Assembly: GCA_964434425.1 (NCBI GenBank)
Contig: CAYSVH010000003.1
Span: 124,001 to 188,000, forward strand
From: CALMEC01 sp964434425
GTDB lineage: Bacteria; Actinomycetota; Thermoleophilia; Miltoncostaeales; Miltoncostaeaceae
Direction: 5' to 3'
Length of the DNA stretch: 64,000 nt
A program made the translations under genes and the position numbers. Position 1 is the first letter of the stretch; every line of letters starts with the position of its first letter. Of the stretch, positions 44,219 to 53,534 are shown one piece after another. The notes beneath the pieces were generated by a model that saw only the letters and a program-made list of their open reading frames with translations, had not been told where the DNA came from and ran no database searches.

Positions 44219-44307
44219 GGAGAGGTGTCCGAGCGGTCGAAGGAGCGCGACTGGAAATCGCGTAAGCGGGGTCTCTCGCTTCGAGGGTTCAAATCCCTCC
44301 CTCTCCG
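44219..44307 (+). tRNA. tRNA-Ser (anticodon GGA)
   Basis: An 89-base tRNA: acceptor GGAGAGG/CCTCTCC, anticodon loop CTGGAAA (GGA, reads UCC/UCU), long variable arm, T-arm GAGGG-TTCAAAT-CCCTC, discriminator G. Confidence 0.95.
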
Positions 44308-44345
44308 CCTCCGGTGGCCTTCGATCCCGCGCGGATCGGAGGCCG

Positions 44346-44744
44346 TCACGCGGCCCGCGAGATGCGGAACAGCGCCACCATGGCCCTCCAGCCGATGAGC
44401 AGGACGGCCGTCGAGACGAAGGCTACGATCACGAACGCCGGCGCCGTGCCCCCGTCGAAGACGAACCGCCGTATGAGCATCCCCAGGACGACCAGCGGGA
44501 TCCAGATGAGGGCGGCACGCCGCACCGAGAGCGGATCCCGGTCGAGTCGCGCGATGGCCGCCATGATGAGGTAGGCGATGATGAACGGCGCCGCGACCCG
44601 AAGGGTGCCGAGCACGGCATGCCCGGAGTCGTGCGAGACCCGCCCGAGAGCGGCGAAGAGGATGAGCATCGCCACGTCGACGACCGCCGCGAGGACGATG
44701 ACGCGGGTGGTGGCCGCCGGACGGGAACTGTCGATCGATGTCAT
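44346..44744 (-). CDS. DUF3054 membrane protein
   Basis: A 132-residue membrane protein with four predicted helices (VIVLAAVVDVAMLILFAAL, LRVAAPFIIAYLIMAAIA, AALIWIPLVVLGMLI, PAFVIVAFVSTAVLLIGW). The first helix runs into VDVAMLILFAALGRVSHDSG, the hallmark of DUF3054, an actinobacterial family of unknown function. The last helix leads into RAMVALFR. ATG 44744 begins the conserved part after a short Ser/Thr-rich tail; the frame is open upstream but overlaps tadA. It lies between tRNA-Ser(GGA) and tadA, facing the tRNA. Confidence 0.85.
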   Translation of the reverse strand: MTSIDSSRPAATTRVIVLAAVVDVAMLILFAALGRVSHDSGHAVLGTLRVAAPFIIAYLIMAAIARLDRDPLSVRRAALIWIPLVVLGMLIRRFVFDGGTAPAFVIVAFVSTAVLLIGWRAMVALFRISRAA

Positions 44745-44869
44745 GGCGACATTGTCCCAGGCCCGCTCCGTCTCCCGGGCACCGACGATGCAGGTACGGT
44801 CACCTGTCATGCGATGCGTCACCACGACACAGCCATGCGAGATGGGTGGAGGACCGTGGCGCCACCCAT

Positions 44870-45331
44870 CTAGCGACGATCGGCGAAGAAGGCACGCAGC
44901 AGGTCCTGCGCATCGGACGCAAGCACACCTCCCACCACATCGACACGGTGGAGAAGGCGCGGATGGCGGAGCACGTCGAGAACCGTCCCCGCAGCACCGA
45001 TCTTCGAATCGGCCGCCCCGAACACCAGACGACGGATCCGCGCCTGCTGGATCGCGCCGGCACACATGGGGCACGGCTCCAGCGTGCAATAGAGATCCGC
45101 ACCGATCAGCCGCCAGCCACGCAGGACCAGCGCCGCCTGGCGGAGCGCCAGGCACTCGGCGTGCGCGGTGGGATCCGACCGGAGTTCCCGCTCGTTGTGG
45201 GTGACGGCCAGAACCTCGTGGTCGCGGACGATCACCGCGCCGATCGGCACATCGTCGTGCCGGGGCGCATCCGCGGCACACTCCAGCGCCATCCTCATGT
45301 AGCGCTCATCGCGCGCCTCCGTCGAAGCCAT
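44870..45331 (-). CDS. tadA: tRNA adenosine(34) deaminase
   Basis: A 153-residue cytidine-deaminase-fold enzyme converting A34 to inosine in tRNA-Arg(ACG). The zinc motif is complete: THAECLALR (H-A-E) and LEPCPMCAGAIQQARI (P-C-x-x-C), with DVPIGAVIV and FGAADSKIGAAGTVLDVLRHPRLLHRV after. Its substrate tRNA-Arg(ACG) is encoded at 51.7 kb. The ATG is seven bases after TAGACT on the minus strand, indicating a leaderless message. Confidence 0.95.
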   Translation of the reverse strand: MASTEARDERYMRMALECAADAPRHDDVPIGAVIVRDHEVLAVTHNERELRSDPTAHAECLALRQAALVLRGWRLIGADLYCTLEPCPMCAGAIQQARIRRLVFGAADSKIGAAGTVLDVLRHPRLLHRVDVVGGVLASDAQDLLRAFFADRR

Positions 45332-45338
45332 CCGCAGG

Positions 45339-45344
45339 AGTCTA
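45339..45344 (-). promoter_or_regulatory. -10 element of tadA (leaderless)
   Basis: On the minus strand TAGACT, seven bases, then ATG at 45331. Confidence 0.5.
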
Positions 45345-45379
45345 CGACCGCGGCCTCACCCACGAGCGCGATGGAGGAT

Positions 45380-47950
45380 CTATCGCTCCGCGTCGATCTC
45401 GTCTCCGTCACGCCCGTCGGCACCGGGCGCACGGATCGGACGACCCTCCCCATCGGAGGATGCATCACCGCTCGCGAAACCGGACGGCCCCGGTCGCTCG
45501 TTCTCCGACGTGGTGACGGTGGGGGTTCCGGCGGGATCGGGCACGGGCAGCGTCCCGGGTTCGTGTCGGCGACCCCGGTTGAACATGAAGCCCCCCTCCC
45601 CGCCGTTCGACAGTAGAAGGATCCGACGCATGGTGGACGGAGCGTCCGGAGGAATCCAGGGATCGGAATCCCCGTACGCGTCGCGATCATCCGTCGAAGA
45701 GGTCTCGGGCACCTCCCCGGACACGCCCTCTGGGTCGATGATCCCGTCGGCGTCCGCGTGGCCGATCCGGTCCGAGGCGTCGTCCGGCGAGTCCTCGACG
45801 AGCGGGGCATCGCCCGCATCATCATGGCCGGTCACACCTGCGGCAGGTCCGGAGTCCCGCTCGGCGTGGCGGTCCATCCCCGCGGCATCGGCGTCCGCGG
45901 CCCCGACCGATCGCAGCGTCTCCGGCAACACGGCGGACGTGTGCGTCACCCGATCGTGGTCCGAGAGGTCGCTGAACAACGCGTCGAGCGCGTCGTCGTC
46001 GATCTCCGGCTCGCTGAGCGACTGCAGCGCATGGATGAGTTCCTCGTCCATGCGCGCCGTGACGTCCGTCGAATGCACCCGCCCCCACGCGAGAAGCGCG
46101 TCCCGATCCTCGTCGGCTGTCGCATCGTCCGGCACCATGTCGTCGGGGATGAAACCGGTTGTCGCGGTCTCGTCGTCGCCCTCGTCGAAGCCGGGAACCG
46201 GGATACCGTCGCCCGCCGGCATGGAGAGGTCACCGCCGCCGTCCACACCCTCTGCGTCGTCGGCGACAGCGGACCCGGGAACAGCCGCCGGCCCGGAGAG
46301 ATCGTCCTCGTCCATCGCACGGTCGGTCCGCTGGCCGTCGGGCGTACCGTCGTCGTGGTTCGCCGACGATCTCTCCGATGACGGGCGCACCCATCCGTTG
46401 AACGCGGCGACCACCCCGGCCGCGTCCTCTCGGGCCGCGTTCGTGTCGTGGTACACGCGGACTCGCGCGTCGTCGGCGACGTCATCAGCGGGGGACGACT
46501 CCTCGCGCTTCTGAGCGTTCGTCTCCACTGACGGATCACCGCGACCGTTCCCGAAGTGGGCGCGGACGACGTCGTCCGCCGAATCGGCGGTGGCGCCGGC
46601 CGGGCTCGCCACCGAACCGGGCATGCGGTCCGAGACCACGATGTGCTCGCGCTCACGGGGGCGGGGCACCATCCCGGGACGCATCGCGACGGCCTCCGGC
46701 GGGAAGGGGCCACCGTCCACGTCGTCACAGGTGATGAGGGAACCGGCGGGCATGGAGCGGACCAGCTTGCGCCCGTCCGCCAGACCGATGGGAAGGACGC
46801 GCTTGCCGGTCGCCTCCTGGGCCGGCATCAGACGCCCGTAGACCGTGTACCCGCCGACGCCGTCGAGGGTCTGGCCCGCGGAGAGGTCGTGCTTGGCGAC
46901 CGCGGCCACCTCGGCGACGAACGCCGTGGGCGCCCCGGTGTCCTCGCCCAGGCTTCCCGCGGCGAGCACGCTCGCGGGGGCCTCGAGGCCGAGGGGCTGC
47001 ACCGGGCGGTGGAGGCTCGCGAACCGTCCGGAGGGGTCGGTGGCGAGACCGTAGTCGCGGAACATGCGGGCCACGTAGCCGGTGGACGCGGACAGGGTGA
47101 CGAACACCTCGTTCCGGAGATCGTTCTCGACCGTCGTGCCGTCGGGCAGAAGCGTCGATGCGACCTCCACGGTCCCGGCCCGTTCCAGGACGCCGCCGAC
47201 GGACTGCGGGACGAGCACCTCCGCCAGCCGATCGGATCCGCACGCGGGGTGGAGGAGGCCACGACTCTGCGGAACGAGACCGCACGCGTTGGCAACGCTT
47301 GCCATCTCCATCGCCGACTGCGTACCGTCGATGAGTGCGGTGACGTTTCGGGCGCTGAATCCGCGTTCCCGGATCTCCTCCTCGGTGTGGTCGAAGAGTT
47401 CCCAGACGGTGTCGGGCGTTCGCGTACGGTAACCGCGACGATGCGGTGCGCCACGACCGGCCGCCACGACGTCGAAGCCGTTGGCACGTGCCCAGGTGAC
47501 GAGACCGCAGATGAGCGCCGGACGATCCCCCTGAGCCAGCGAGTAGACGACGCCCGCAGCACGGGCACGCCGCGCGAGCGCGTACCCCGCAAGGGCATCA
47601 GCGGCAGAGTTGGCCATGATGACGTGGCAGCCCTGCGCGATGGCAGCGGCGGCATGCCCCACTCCCGGGACCGCGACACCGGATGCCTCCACGACGACGT
47701 CGGGCTGCGCGCCGAGGAGGATGTCCACCTCGTCCGTGATGAGACCCGGGTGACGGATCCCCGCCCGATCGACGACCTCGCGGACGGCGATGTGATCGGC
47801 GTCGGCGACGGCGACGATCTGCACCGCACCGATCCGCCCGAGCTGTGTGAGCGCCGTACGGCCGAACGCGCCGAGACCGATCAGGCCCACGCGCAGCGGG
47901 CGGTCCAGGTGACCGCGTTCATCCGGGTGAATACGGGTTGCAGTCAGCAT
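45380..47950 (-). CDS. SAF-domain NAD(P) oxidoreductase with long acidic tail
   Basis: An 856-residue protein. Residues 1-450 match a homoserine-dehydrogenase-like oxidoreductase with a C-terminal SAF domain: the Rossmann motif VGLIGLGAFGRTAL, VVVEASGVAVPGVGHA, VYSLAQGDRPALICGLVTWARANGFDVVAAGRG, then YTVYGRLMPAQEATGKRVLPIGLADGRKLVRSMPAGSLITCDDV. The remaining 400 residues are low-complexity and acidic (many DD, EDD, ADD runs), with no recognised domain until a hydrophobic patch RRILLLSNGGEGGFMFNRGRR. Known relatives end near residue 450. The substrate is unknown. ATG 47950 is used; a TTG eight codons upstream is in frame. Confidence 0.8.
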   Translation of the reverse strand: MLTATRIHPDERGHLDRPLRVGLIGLGAFGRTALTQLGRIGAVQIVAVADADHIAVREVVDRAGIRHPGLITDEVDILLGAQPDVVVEASGVAVPGVGHAAAAIAQGCHVIMANSAADALAGYALARRARAAGVVYSLAQGDRPALICGLVTWARANGFDVVAAGRGAPHRRGYRTRTPDTVWELFDHTEEEIRERGFSARNVTALIDGTQSAMEMASVANACGLVPQSRGLLHPACGSDRLAEVLVPQSVGGVLERAGTVEVASTLLPDGTTVENDLRNEVFVTLSASTGYVARMFRDYGLATDPSGRFASLHRPVQPLGLEAPASVLAAGSLGEDTGAPTAFVAEVAAVAKHDLSAGQTLDGVGGYTVYGRLMPAQEATGKRVLPIGLADGRKLVRSMPAGSLITCDDVDGGPFPPEAVAMRPGMVPRPREREHIVVSDRMPGSVASPAGATADSADDVVRAHFGNGRGDPSVETNAQKREESSPADDVADDARVRVYHDTNAAREDAAGVVAAFNGWVRPSSERSSANHDDGTPDGQRTDRAMDEDDLSGPAAVPGSAVADDAEGVDGGGDLSMPAGDGIPVPGFDEGDDETATTGFIPDDMVPDDATADEDRDALLAWGRVHSTDVTARMDEELIHALQSLSEPEIDDDALDALFSDLSDHDRVTHTSAVLPETLRSVGAADADAAGMDRHAERDSGPAAGVTGHDDAGDAPLVEDSPDDASDRIGHADADGIIDPEGVSGEVPETSSTDDRDAYGDSDPWIPPDAPSTMRRILLLSNGGEGGFMFNRGRRHEPGTLPVPDPAGTPTVTTSENERPGPSGFASGDASSDGEGRPIRAPGADGRDGDEIDAER

Positions 47951-48354
47951 CCTGCACCCGCCACCGCACCACAATCGTCATTGACGTACATCGCCGACCA
48001 CGTCCTTGTCGTCGGATTTCTCTGCCACACGAACCTCGGTGGACCTCGAAAGCTCACCGATTCCTCATCAAGCATCGACAGGAACCTATGGGAACTTCAC
48101 CCCCGCCTGTGCGCCAAAGACATTCGCGGGCGGGCTGAACGGTCGATTCCCCGGGCGCTGACGGCGAAGAACCGCCGTGGAGGAGTGGGCTCGCCGGCCG
48201 ATGACGACCGGCGCCGGGACGGATGACGGGAGTACCGCGTCATGGTCACACGCGAACGACCCGGCACTCCGACGACAAGGAAGACCGGGCCCCGGCGAGA
48301 ATTCACTCGTTCGGGCGCTACCGTATCTCCTGAGCCGTTTCGCCTGACCCGCCC
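47951..48354. other. Divergent intergenic region
   Basis: About 400 bases between the SAF oxidoreductase and VanW genes. A TACCGT -10 candidate lies at 48319-48324, 30 bases before the VanW ATG. Open frames here are short and show no family likeness. Confidence 0.5.
48319..48324 (+). promoter_or_regulatory. -10 candidate of the VanW gene
   Basis: TACCGT lies 30 bases before ATG 48355, giving a short leader without an obvious ribosome site. Confidence 0.3.
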
Positions 48355-50217
48355 ATGCCCTCGCCCGCCGCCGACACCTCATCCGACGAACGCCGCGCCC
48401 GCCGGGTGGCCGCGATGCGACGACGCCGTCGACGTCGGCAGATCCAACGGGTCTCGGGCCTCGCGATCATCCTCGCCGCCGTCGGCGTCGCGGCGCTCGT
48501 CCTCTCCGCGGGATCGGACACGATCCCCGGTGGAGTGCGCATCGCCGGCGTCGACGTGGGCGGCCTCAGCGGCGACGAGGCGCGGGCGAAGCTCACCTCG
48601 GTCGTCGATACGGACCTCGGCCGGACGATCCGGCTCACCGATCCCGAGGACGGCGAGACGATCCTGCAGGTCGAGGCATCCGAACTCGCGTCCGGTGCCG
48701 ATGTCGACGAGGCGGTGAACGCCGCGGTGGATGCGCGCGGACGCTTCGGTCGTGCGGTCTCGCGCATCGGGCTCGCCCCCCGACGAGACGTCCCGCTCAA
48801 CTACACGCTGCGAGAGGCCGGCCTGAACGACGTGGTCACCCGGACGAGTGCCGAGATCACCCAGGCGCCGCGCGCGGCGACGGTCCGTGTCCGGGCAGGC
48901 GCGCTCGCCGTCACCGAGTCGCAGCCGGGTCGCCGTGTGGATCGACCGGCCCTCACCGAGCGGCTCCGTGCACTCCCGGAGTCCCTGGAGGTCCCGGTCT
49001 CGACCATCACGCCCGCTCCGGACGACGCGGAGGCCGAACGGGCCCGCGCATTGGGCGAGCGGATCCGCGCCACCGGCCGCGACGTCACACTCGGCAACCG
49101 GACCACGCTGCTCACGCCCCGGGCACAGACGAACGCCCTGCGCTTCCCGGCCAAGGACGGCAAGATCGACGTGCAGCTCAACAACAACGTCCTCCGCAGC
49201 GCCCTGATCGCGGGCCTCGGGATACGCGAGGCACCGCCGCGTGACGCACGCATCACGGTGAACGGCAACGTCGCGCGCGTGGTGCCGTCACAGCCGGGCA
49301 CGACGTTCGATGCCGCCGACCTCGGCACGAAGATCGTCGCGAACCCCGATCAGGCCGCCGTCACGGCACGGGTCACGCGGACCCCGCCGAAGTTCACGAC
49401 GAAGGACGCACAGGCGCTCAGGATCCGCGAGAAGGTGGGCGAGTTCACCACGCAGTACGCCTGCTGCCAGAACCGCACGGTGAACATCCAGGTCGCCGCC
49501 AGGGCCATCAACGGAACGATCCTGAAGTCCGGCGAGCGTTTCTCCCTGAATGACGCGCTCGGTGAGCGGACCGCCGAGAAGGGATACCTGGAGGCGCCCA
49601 TGATCGCCGGCGATCAGCTGGTGGACTCACGCGGCGGCGGCATCAGCCAGGTGGCGACCACGGTCTACAACGCGGCGTTCTTCTCGGGGCTCGAGATCAT
49701 CGCGCACACACCGCACAGCTTCTACATCAGCCGCTACCCGAAGGGGCGCGAGGCCACGATCAGCTCGGGGTCTCCGGACCTGGTGTTCCGCAACGACTGG
49801 GACGCGGCCGTCTACATCGCCGCATCGGCCGGTGAGAACGCGATCACCGTGTCGATGTACTCGTCCAAGCTCGGACGGCGTGTCGAGACCGAGACGGGGG
49901 ACAGCACCAATCCCGTCGCCCCGAAGACGATCGAGCGTTCCAACTCGTCCCTCGAACCGGGGACGCGGAAGGTGATCCAGTCGGCGGGATCGTCGGGCTT
50001 CTCCGTGTCCTACACGCGGAAGGTGTTCCGTGGCGCCAAGCTCCACCGCGACGAAACCTACCGCTGGACCTATCGTCCCCAGAACGCCATCATCGAGATC
50101 GGCCCTCCCCTGCCGGCCACCCCGACCGAGCCGGACGCGGACACGCCCGGGGACGGCACGACGACCACCACGACTCCCACGCCGACGACCACGGGGTCAA
50201 CGACCGACCCCCGCTGA
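48355..50217 (+). CDS. VanW-family membrane-anchored protein with G5 domain
   Basis: A 620-residue protein: an Arg-rich cytoplasmic start (RRRRRRQIQRV), one helix (AIILAAVGVAALVLSAG), a YoaR-like peptidoglycan-binding region, often two copies (IPGGVRIAGVDVGGLSGDEARAKL...; later QPGRRVDRPALTERL and KDGKIDVQLN), then a VanW domain from about 365 (FTTQYACCQNRTVNIQVAARAINGTILKSGERFSLNDALGERTAEKGYLEAPMIAGDQLVDSRGGGISQVATTVYNAAFFSGLEI). A G5-like domain (about 540-590) and a Thr/Pro tail follow. VanW is associated with vancomycin clusters but its activity is unproven; a cell-wall role is inferred. Confidence 0.88.
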   Translation: MPSPAADTSSDERRARRVAAMRRRRRRRQIQRVSGLAIILAAVGVAALVLSAGSDTIPGGVRIAGVDVGGLSGDEARAKLTSVVDTDLGRTIRLTDPEDGETILQVEASELASGADVDEAVNAAVDARGRFGRAVSRIGLAPRRDVPLNYTLREAGLNDVVTRTSAEITQAPRAATVRVRAGALAVTESQPGRRVDRPALTERLRALPESLEVPVSTITPAPDDAEAERARALGERIRATGRDVTLGNRTTLLTPRAQTNALRFPAKDGKIDVQLNNNVLRSALIAGLGIREAPPRDARITVNGNVARVVPSQPGTTFDAADLGTKIVANPDQAAVTARVTRTPPKFTTKDAQALRIREKVGEFTTQYACCQNRTVNIQVAARAINGTILKSGERFSLNDALGERTAEKGYLEAPMIAGDQLVDSRGGGISQVATTVYNAAFFSGLEIIAHTPHSFYISRYPKGREATISSGSPDLVFRNDWDAAVYIAASAGENAITVSMYSSKLGRRVETETGDSTNPVAPKTIERSNSSLEPGTRKVIQSAGSSGFSVSYTRKVFRGAKLHRDETYRWTYRPQNAIIEIGPPLPATPTEPDADTPGDGTTTTTTPTPTTTGSTTDPR

Positions 50218-50317
50218 TCGGTGGTGCGGCGGCCGTTGTGGCCGGTCGTCCCTGTCCCCGCGTTCCTCCGGCATCCCCGACGGAGTCCGGCTGCGTGACG
50301 CATCCCGAACGGACGAA

Positions 50318-51487
50318 CTACGCCGGCGGGAACTGCTCGGCGAGCATCCGGTGGATCGCCTCCACATCGCACGGACCACCCGTCTCCCTCCGTAGCTCGC
50401 TCACCAGCCTCTTCGGCCACAGAACACGGACTCCACGGATGGTGAACGCACCGCCCGCCAGTGGCCAGTCCGCGTTCACGAAGCAGAGGGCACCGAACAC
50501 CGGAACGTCGTGTCCGACCACGCCTCGAACCAAACCCATCTGCGAGTGCATGGAATCGACGAGGCCGGTGCAGTTCCGCGTGCCCACCAGGAGTGTCTCC
50601 TCCCGAGGACGGAGAAGGCCGCCGGTCACCATGCGTTTGGGCCGCCCCTTGTAGCGCTTCGCGTCAACCACCCACACGCCGCCGACGGTGACGACGATGT
50701 GGTCGATGTTCGCCTTCGAGCTCGGAATTCGGCGGTCATGGAGGACCAGGAGGTCGGCCGATGCGGCACCGTCCAGACGCCGCCCCAGACGTTCCTCTCC
50801 CACAGCACCCTTCTCCCACGCCTTCGTCGTCTGCTTCTCGGATGAGAGCGCCACGGCGATCCCGCCGAGCTTTCCCCACTTCTCCCGGGTCCTCGCCTCG
50901 TCCCTCACGCGGCGACGTTCGTACTCACGGCGCGCGGACGCACCCGCGTCACCCGAATCGACGATCGGCCGCGCGGCTACCGGAGCCGTCTCCGAAAGCG
51001 GCTGGGACGGCGACGACCCGGGGGAGGCCTGCCGGTCAGACGTCGGACGAGTGGTCGGCGGGGCGAGCGGCAGGCGCGGAGAGATCGCGGGGCCCGCCGG
51101 CGACGACGTATCCGGCCCTGCGGATGGAGCCTCGCCGTCCGCCGGACAGGTCGCGCACCGCACGGTTCTCGTGGCATGCTCGTAGACGGCGACCTCGCCC
51201 GTGGCGATCCCGACCGCACAAATCCTGCACACACCAGCGTAGCGCAGACGCATCCGCTTCCCGGTTGCGGCCGAGACCGATGCAGCGCCATCGACGATGG
51301 GCGTCTCGCGGGCGACGGCTGAGCCGAGCCCGGCGTGGGAGGGACAGGTCACGCACCGGACGGATCGGGAGTTCCGGTCGTAGATCCCCTCCTCCCCCTT
51401 GGGGATCTCGGCGCCGCACTCACGGCACTCGCCCGTGTACCGCAGGTGCATCCGCTTCTCCGCCGACGTGCTTCTCGTCTCATCCAT
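50318..51487 (-). CDS. NERD-domain protein with two zinc ribbons
   Basis: A 389-residue protein. Two tandem C4 ribbons open it: LRYTGECRECGAEIPKGEEGIYDRNSRSVRCVTC (about 14-50) and LRYAGVCRICAVGIATGEVAVYEHATRTVRCATC (about 80-115). A Ser/Pro/Ala-rich linker (120-180) and a basic helical region follow. The C-terminal part is a NERD (nuclease-related) domain with GAVGEERLGRRLDGA, LLVLHDRRIPSSKANIDHIVVTVGGVWVVDAKRYKGRP; the D and AK of VVDAKRY are the nuclease-like core. NERD proteins are restriction-endonuclease-fold; whether active is unknown. Start 51487 is one of two close ATGs (51499 is the other). Confidence 0.85.
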   Translation of the reverse strand: MDETRSTSAEKRMHLRYTGECRECGAEIPKGEEGIYDRNSRSVRCVTCPSHAGLGSAVARETPIVDGAASVSAATGKRMRLRYAGVCRICAVGIATGEVAVYEHATRTVRCATCPADGEAPSAGPDTSSPAGPAISPRLPLAPPTTRPTSDRQASPGSSPSQPLSETAPVAARPIVDSGDAGASARREYERRRVRDEARTREKWGKLGGIAVALSSEKQTTKAWEKGAVGEERLGRRLDGAASADLLVLHDRRIPSSKANIDHIVVTVGGVWVVDAKRYKGRPKRMVTGGLLRPREETLLVGTRNCTGLVDSMHSQMGLVRGVVGHDVPVFGALCFVNADWPLAGGAFTIRGVRVLWPKRLVSELRRETGGPCDVEAIHRMLAEQFPPA

Positions 51488-51730
51488 GCCCACCAGCATC
51501 GGCTGCGACACCGGGTGGCATGAGGAGGTGTCACCCCACGGATGAGTGGGCCCGAACACGAGCAAGCGCGGGGATCGAGAGCTCGTCCGGGCGGCCTCCT
51601 CTGGAGATCCGGGGCCGGCAGAACCAGGGGATCCGGTTCGGCCCTGGTGGCACTGTGACCCAGGTGGTCCTGGGACGTCACAGGAAACCCCAGAACGACA
51701 AAAGCCCCGGATCAACGGGGCTTGTGCGAG

Positions 51731-51804
51731 CGCGTCAGGCAGGATTCGAACCTGCGACCTTTGGTTTCGTAGACCAACGCTCTATCCGACTGAGCTACTG
51801 ACGC
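51731..51804 (-). tRNA. tRNA-Arg (anticodon ACG)
   Basis: On the minus strand a 74-base tRNA: acceptor GCGTCAG/CTGACGC, anticodon stem TTGGT/ACCAA with loop CTACGAA (ACG, A34 deaminated by TadA to read CGN), T-arm GCAGG-TTCGAAT-CCTGC, discriminator G. Confidence 0.96.
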
Positions 51805-51814
51805 ACGGCAGTAG

Positions 51815-51820
51815 ATCCTA
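51815..51820 (-). promoter_or_regulatory. -10 element of tRNA-Arg
   Basis: On the minus strand TAGGAT, ten bases before the mature tRNA 5' end. Confidence 0.45.
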
Positions 51821-52089
51821 CCAGATGGATACGCCCGGAACGCTAAGGTCCGCCCCCTCGTCTGCCGATAACAGGGGGGAGTCATCACTCCTTGGAGAGG
51901 TGTGAATCACTCGCCCAGGTTCGTCGGGCCTGTCTCGGCACCGTGTTGCAGCGGATGATGGTGTCCCCCCTTTCGCCATCCCCGCAGGCGCACACCGGCC
52001 GCACCGTCGCCGAGCAGGCCCGTCGATCCCACCGCACCGTCGGACCGGTGCGCCGACCGTCTGTCGGCGTGCCCGTCCCGCACCACGCG

Positions 52090-53073
52090 TCAGCGGAGCT
52101 GGATCCTCCCGATGTGCTCACCGAGGGCCGCCCAGATGACGTCGCCGCCCGTCCACTGGAGCATGTTCAGGGCACCGTCCCACAGGAACGTCAGCGATCC
52201 CGGATTGCTGATGACCACGATCAGCAGGATCATGATGATCATCGACGACATCGCCATGAGGCTGGCGCGGATCTGATGCGGCAGGTATGGCGCGATGATC
52301 CCGAATCCGTCCAGGCCGGGGATCGGCAGCAGATTGAGAAGCGCCGTCGCGAACTGGATGAACCCCAGGTACATGATCGTTCCGCCGAGCAGGGGTTCCC
52401 ATTCGACGAGTACGTGCTGCGCCATGAGGACGCAGACGACACCGAAGACGACGTTGACCGCGGGACCGGCGGCCGACACCAGCGACTGCCCGCCGCGTGA
52501 GCGGATGTTGCCGTGATCGATCCAGACGGCACCGCCCGGAAGGCCGATGCCGCCCATCAGGAGGAAGAGCACCGGGACGAAGAACGAGAAGACCGGCTCG
52601 GTGTACTTCCGGGGATCCATGGTGAGATACCCCTTCCCCACGACCGAATGGTCGCCGCTCTTGTAGGCGACGAACGCGTGGGCCCACTCGTGGAGGCAGA
52701 GGCTGACGATCCAGCCGATCAGCACCGTGAGGAAGGCCACGGCCTTCAGCGTGGACGGCACCTCGCCGAACGCGGCCGAGTCGTCGAACCGGGTGAGGGC
52801 GATGCAGAGCGCGAGGAACGTGCCGACGAGCGTCCAGAAGACCCAGCCCGGGCGCCGCTGGGCGCGCCGGCGCTTGGTCAGCTCGGGGGCGACCCGGGAC
52901 TCCTCGCGAGCACTTCCGCGGACACAGTCGACGCACTGCATACCCACGGCCACCGTGACCAGGCACTCAGGGCACATCGGGCGTTCGCAGCGGGTACAGG
53001 TGAGGAGGGTCTCGCGGCCGGGATGACGGGCGCAGGTGGGCGTCTGCGTCAAGCTGCCGTCCTCCAATGCCAC
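52090..53073 (-). CDS. Site-2 protease (M50) with N-terminal B-box zinc finger
   Basis: A 327-residue membrane protein. Residues 12-50 form a B-box-like zinc finger (CARHPGRETLLTCTRCERPMCPECLVTVAVGMQCVDC). After a linker come membrane helices from 75 on, with the zinc-protease motif HEWAH in IVSLCLHEWAHAFVAY (about 128) and the distal NLLPIPGLDGF motif (about 250) supplying the third ligand. These proteins cleave substrates within the membrane, often releasing sigma factors; here no anti-sigma gene is adjacent, so the substrate is unknown. GTG 53073 starts the frame, giving MALEDGSLTQTPTC. Confidence 0.88.
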   Translation of the reverse strand: MALEDGSLTQTPTCARHPGRETLLTCTRCERPMCPECLVTVAVGMQCVDCVRGSAREESRVAPELTKRRRAQRRPGWVFWTLVGTFLALCIALTRFDDSAAFGEVPSTLKAVAFLTVLIGWIVSLCLHEWAHAFVAYKSGDHSVVGKGYLTMDPRKYTEPVFSFFVPVLFLLMGGIGLPGGAVWIDHGNIRSRGGQSLVSAAGPAVNVVFGVVCVLMAQHVLVEWEPLLGGTIMYLGFIQFATALLNLLPIPGLDGFGIIAPYLPHQIRASLMAMSSMIIMILLIVVISNPGSLTFLWDGALNMLQWTGGDVIWAALGEHIGRIQLR

Positions 53074-53103
53074 CTGCCTTGTCGTGCGCGATGCGCGTCA
53101 GAG

Positions 53104-53194
53104 CGGAGAGGGAGGGATTCGAACCCTCGAACCGAGTTTAAGCCCGGTTACCCACTTAGCAGGCGGGCGCTTTCAGCCTCTCAGCCACCTCTCC
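53104..53194 (-). tRNA. tRNA-Ser (anticodon GCT)
   Basis: On the minus strand a 91-base tRNA: acceptor GGAGAGG/CCTCTCC, anticodon loop CTGCTAA (GCT, reads AGC/AGU), long variable arm, T-arm GAGGG-TTCGAAT-CCCTC, discriminator G. Confidence 0.95.
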
Positions 53195-53205
53195 GTACGG
53201 ACGAC

Positions 53206-53212
53206 TATGGTA
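53206..53212. promoter_or_regulatory. Shared -10 region of two divergent tRNA-Ser genes
   Basis: The sequence TATGGTA reads TATGGT on the plus strand and TACCAT on the minus strand. It lies 12 bases before tRNA-Ser(GCT) and about 46 bases before tRNA-Ser(TGA), so its use for the minus-strand gene is better supported. Confidence 0.4.
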
Positions 53213-53257
53213 CCGAGTCCGGCGCGCGTTTTTCCTCGAGGCGTGCCGCCGTACCGC

Positions 53258-53344
53258 GGAGGGGTGGCAGAGCGGTCGAATGCAACGGTCTTGAAAACCG
53301 TCAGGGGTTCACGCCCCTCGAGGGTTCAAATCCCTCCCCCTCCG
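53258..53344 (+). tRNA. tRNA-Ser (anticodon TGA)
   Basis: An 87-base tRNA: acceptor GGAGGGG/CCCCTCC, anticodon loop CTTGAAA (TGA, reads UCA), long variable arm, T-arm GAGGG-TTCAAAT-CCCTC, discriminator G. Confidence 0.95.
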
Positions 53345-53534
53345 CCATTCGCAGGACACAAACTCCGTCATGCTGCCCCTCGTACATGGGACGAGGATCG
53401 ATCCGGTTCGCTGCCGCAGGCAGCGCACGGAGAGGACAGAAACGTCGACCGCCCAGCCATCTACATCGCGTACGGCCTGCTCGAAGACTCACCTAAAGGG
53501 ATCGGGGCGTCCTGCCGGCAACATGAGACCATTG

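Noticed and set aside
45510..46514. Plus-strand 334-codon frame opposite the acidic tail of the SAF oxidoreductase
   Set aside because: Ser/Ala-rich mirror of the minus-strand gene with no motif; third-position GC supports the minus strand.
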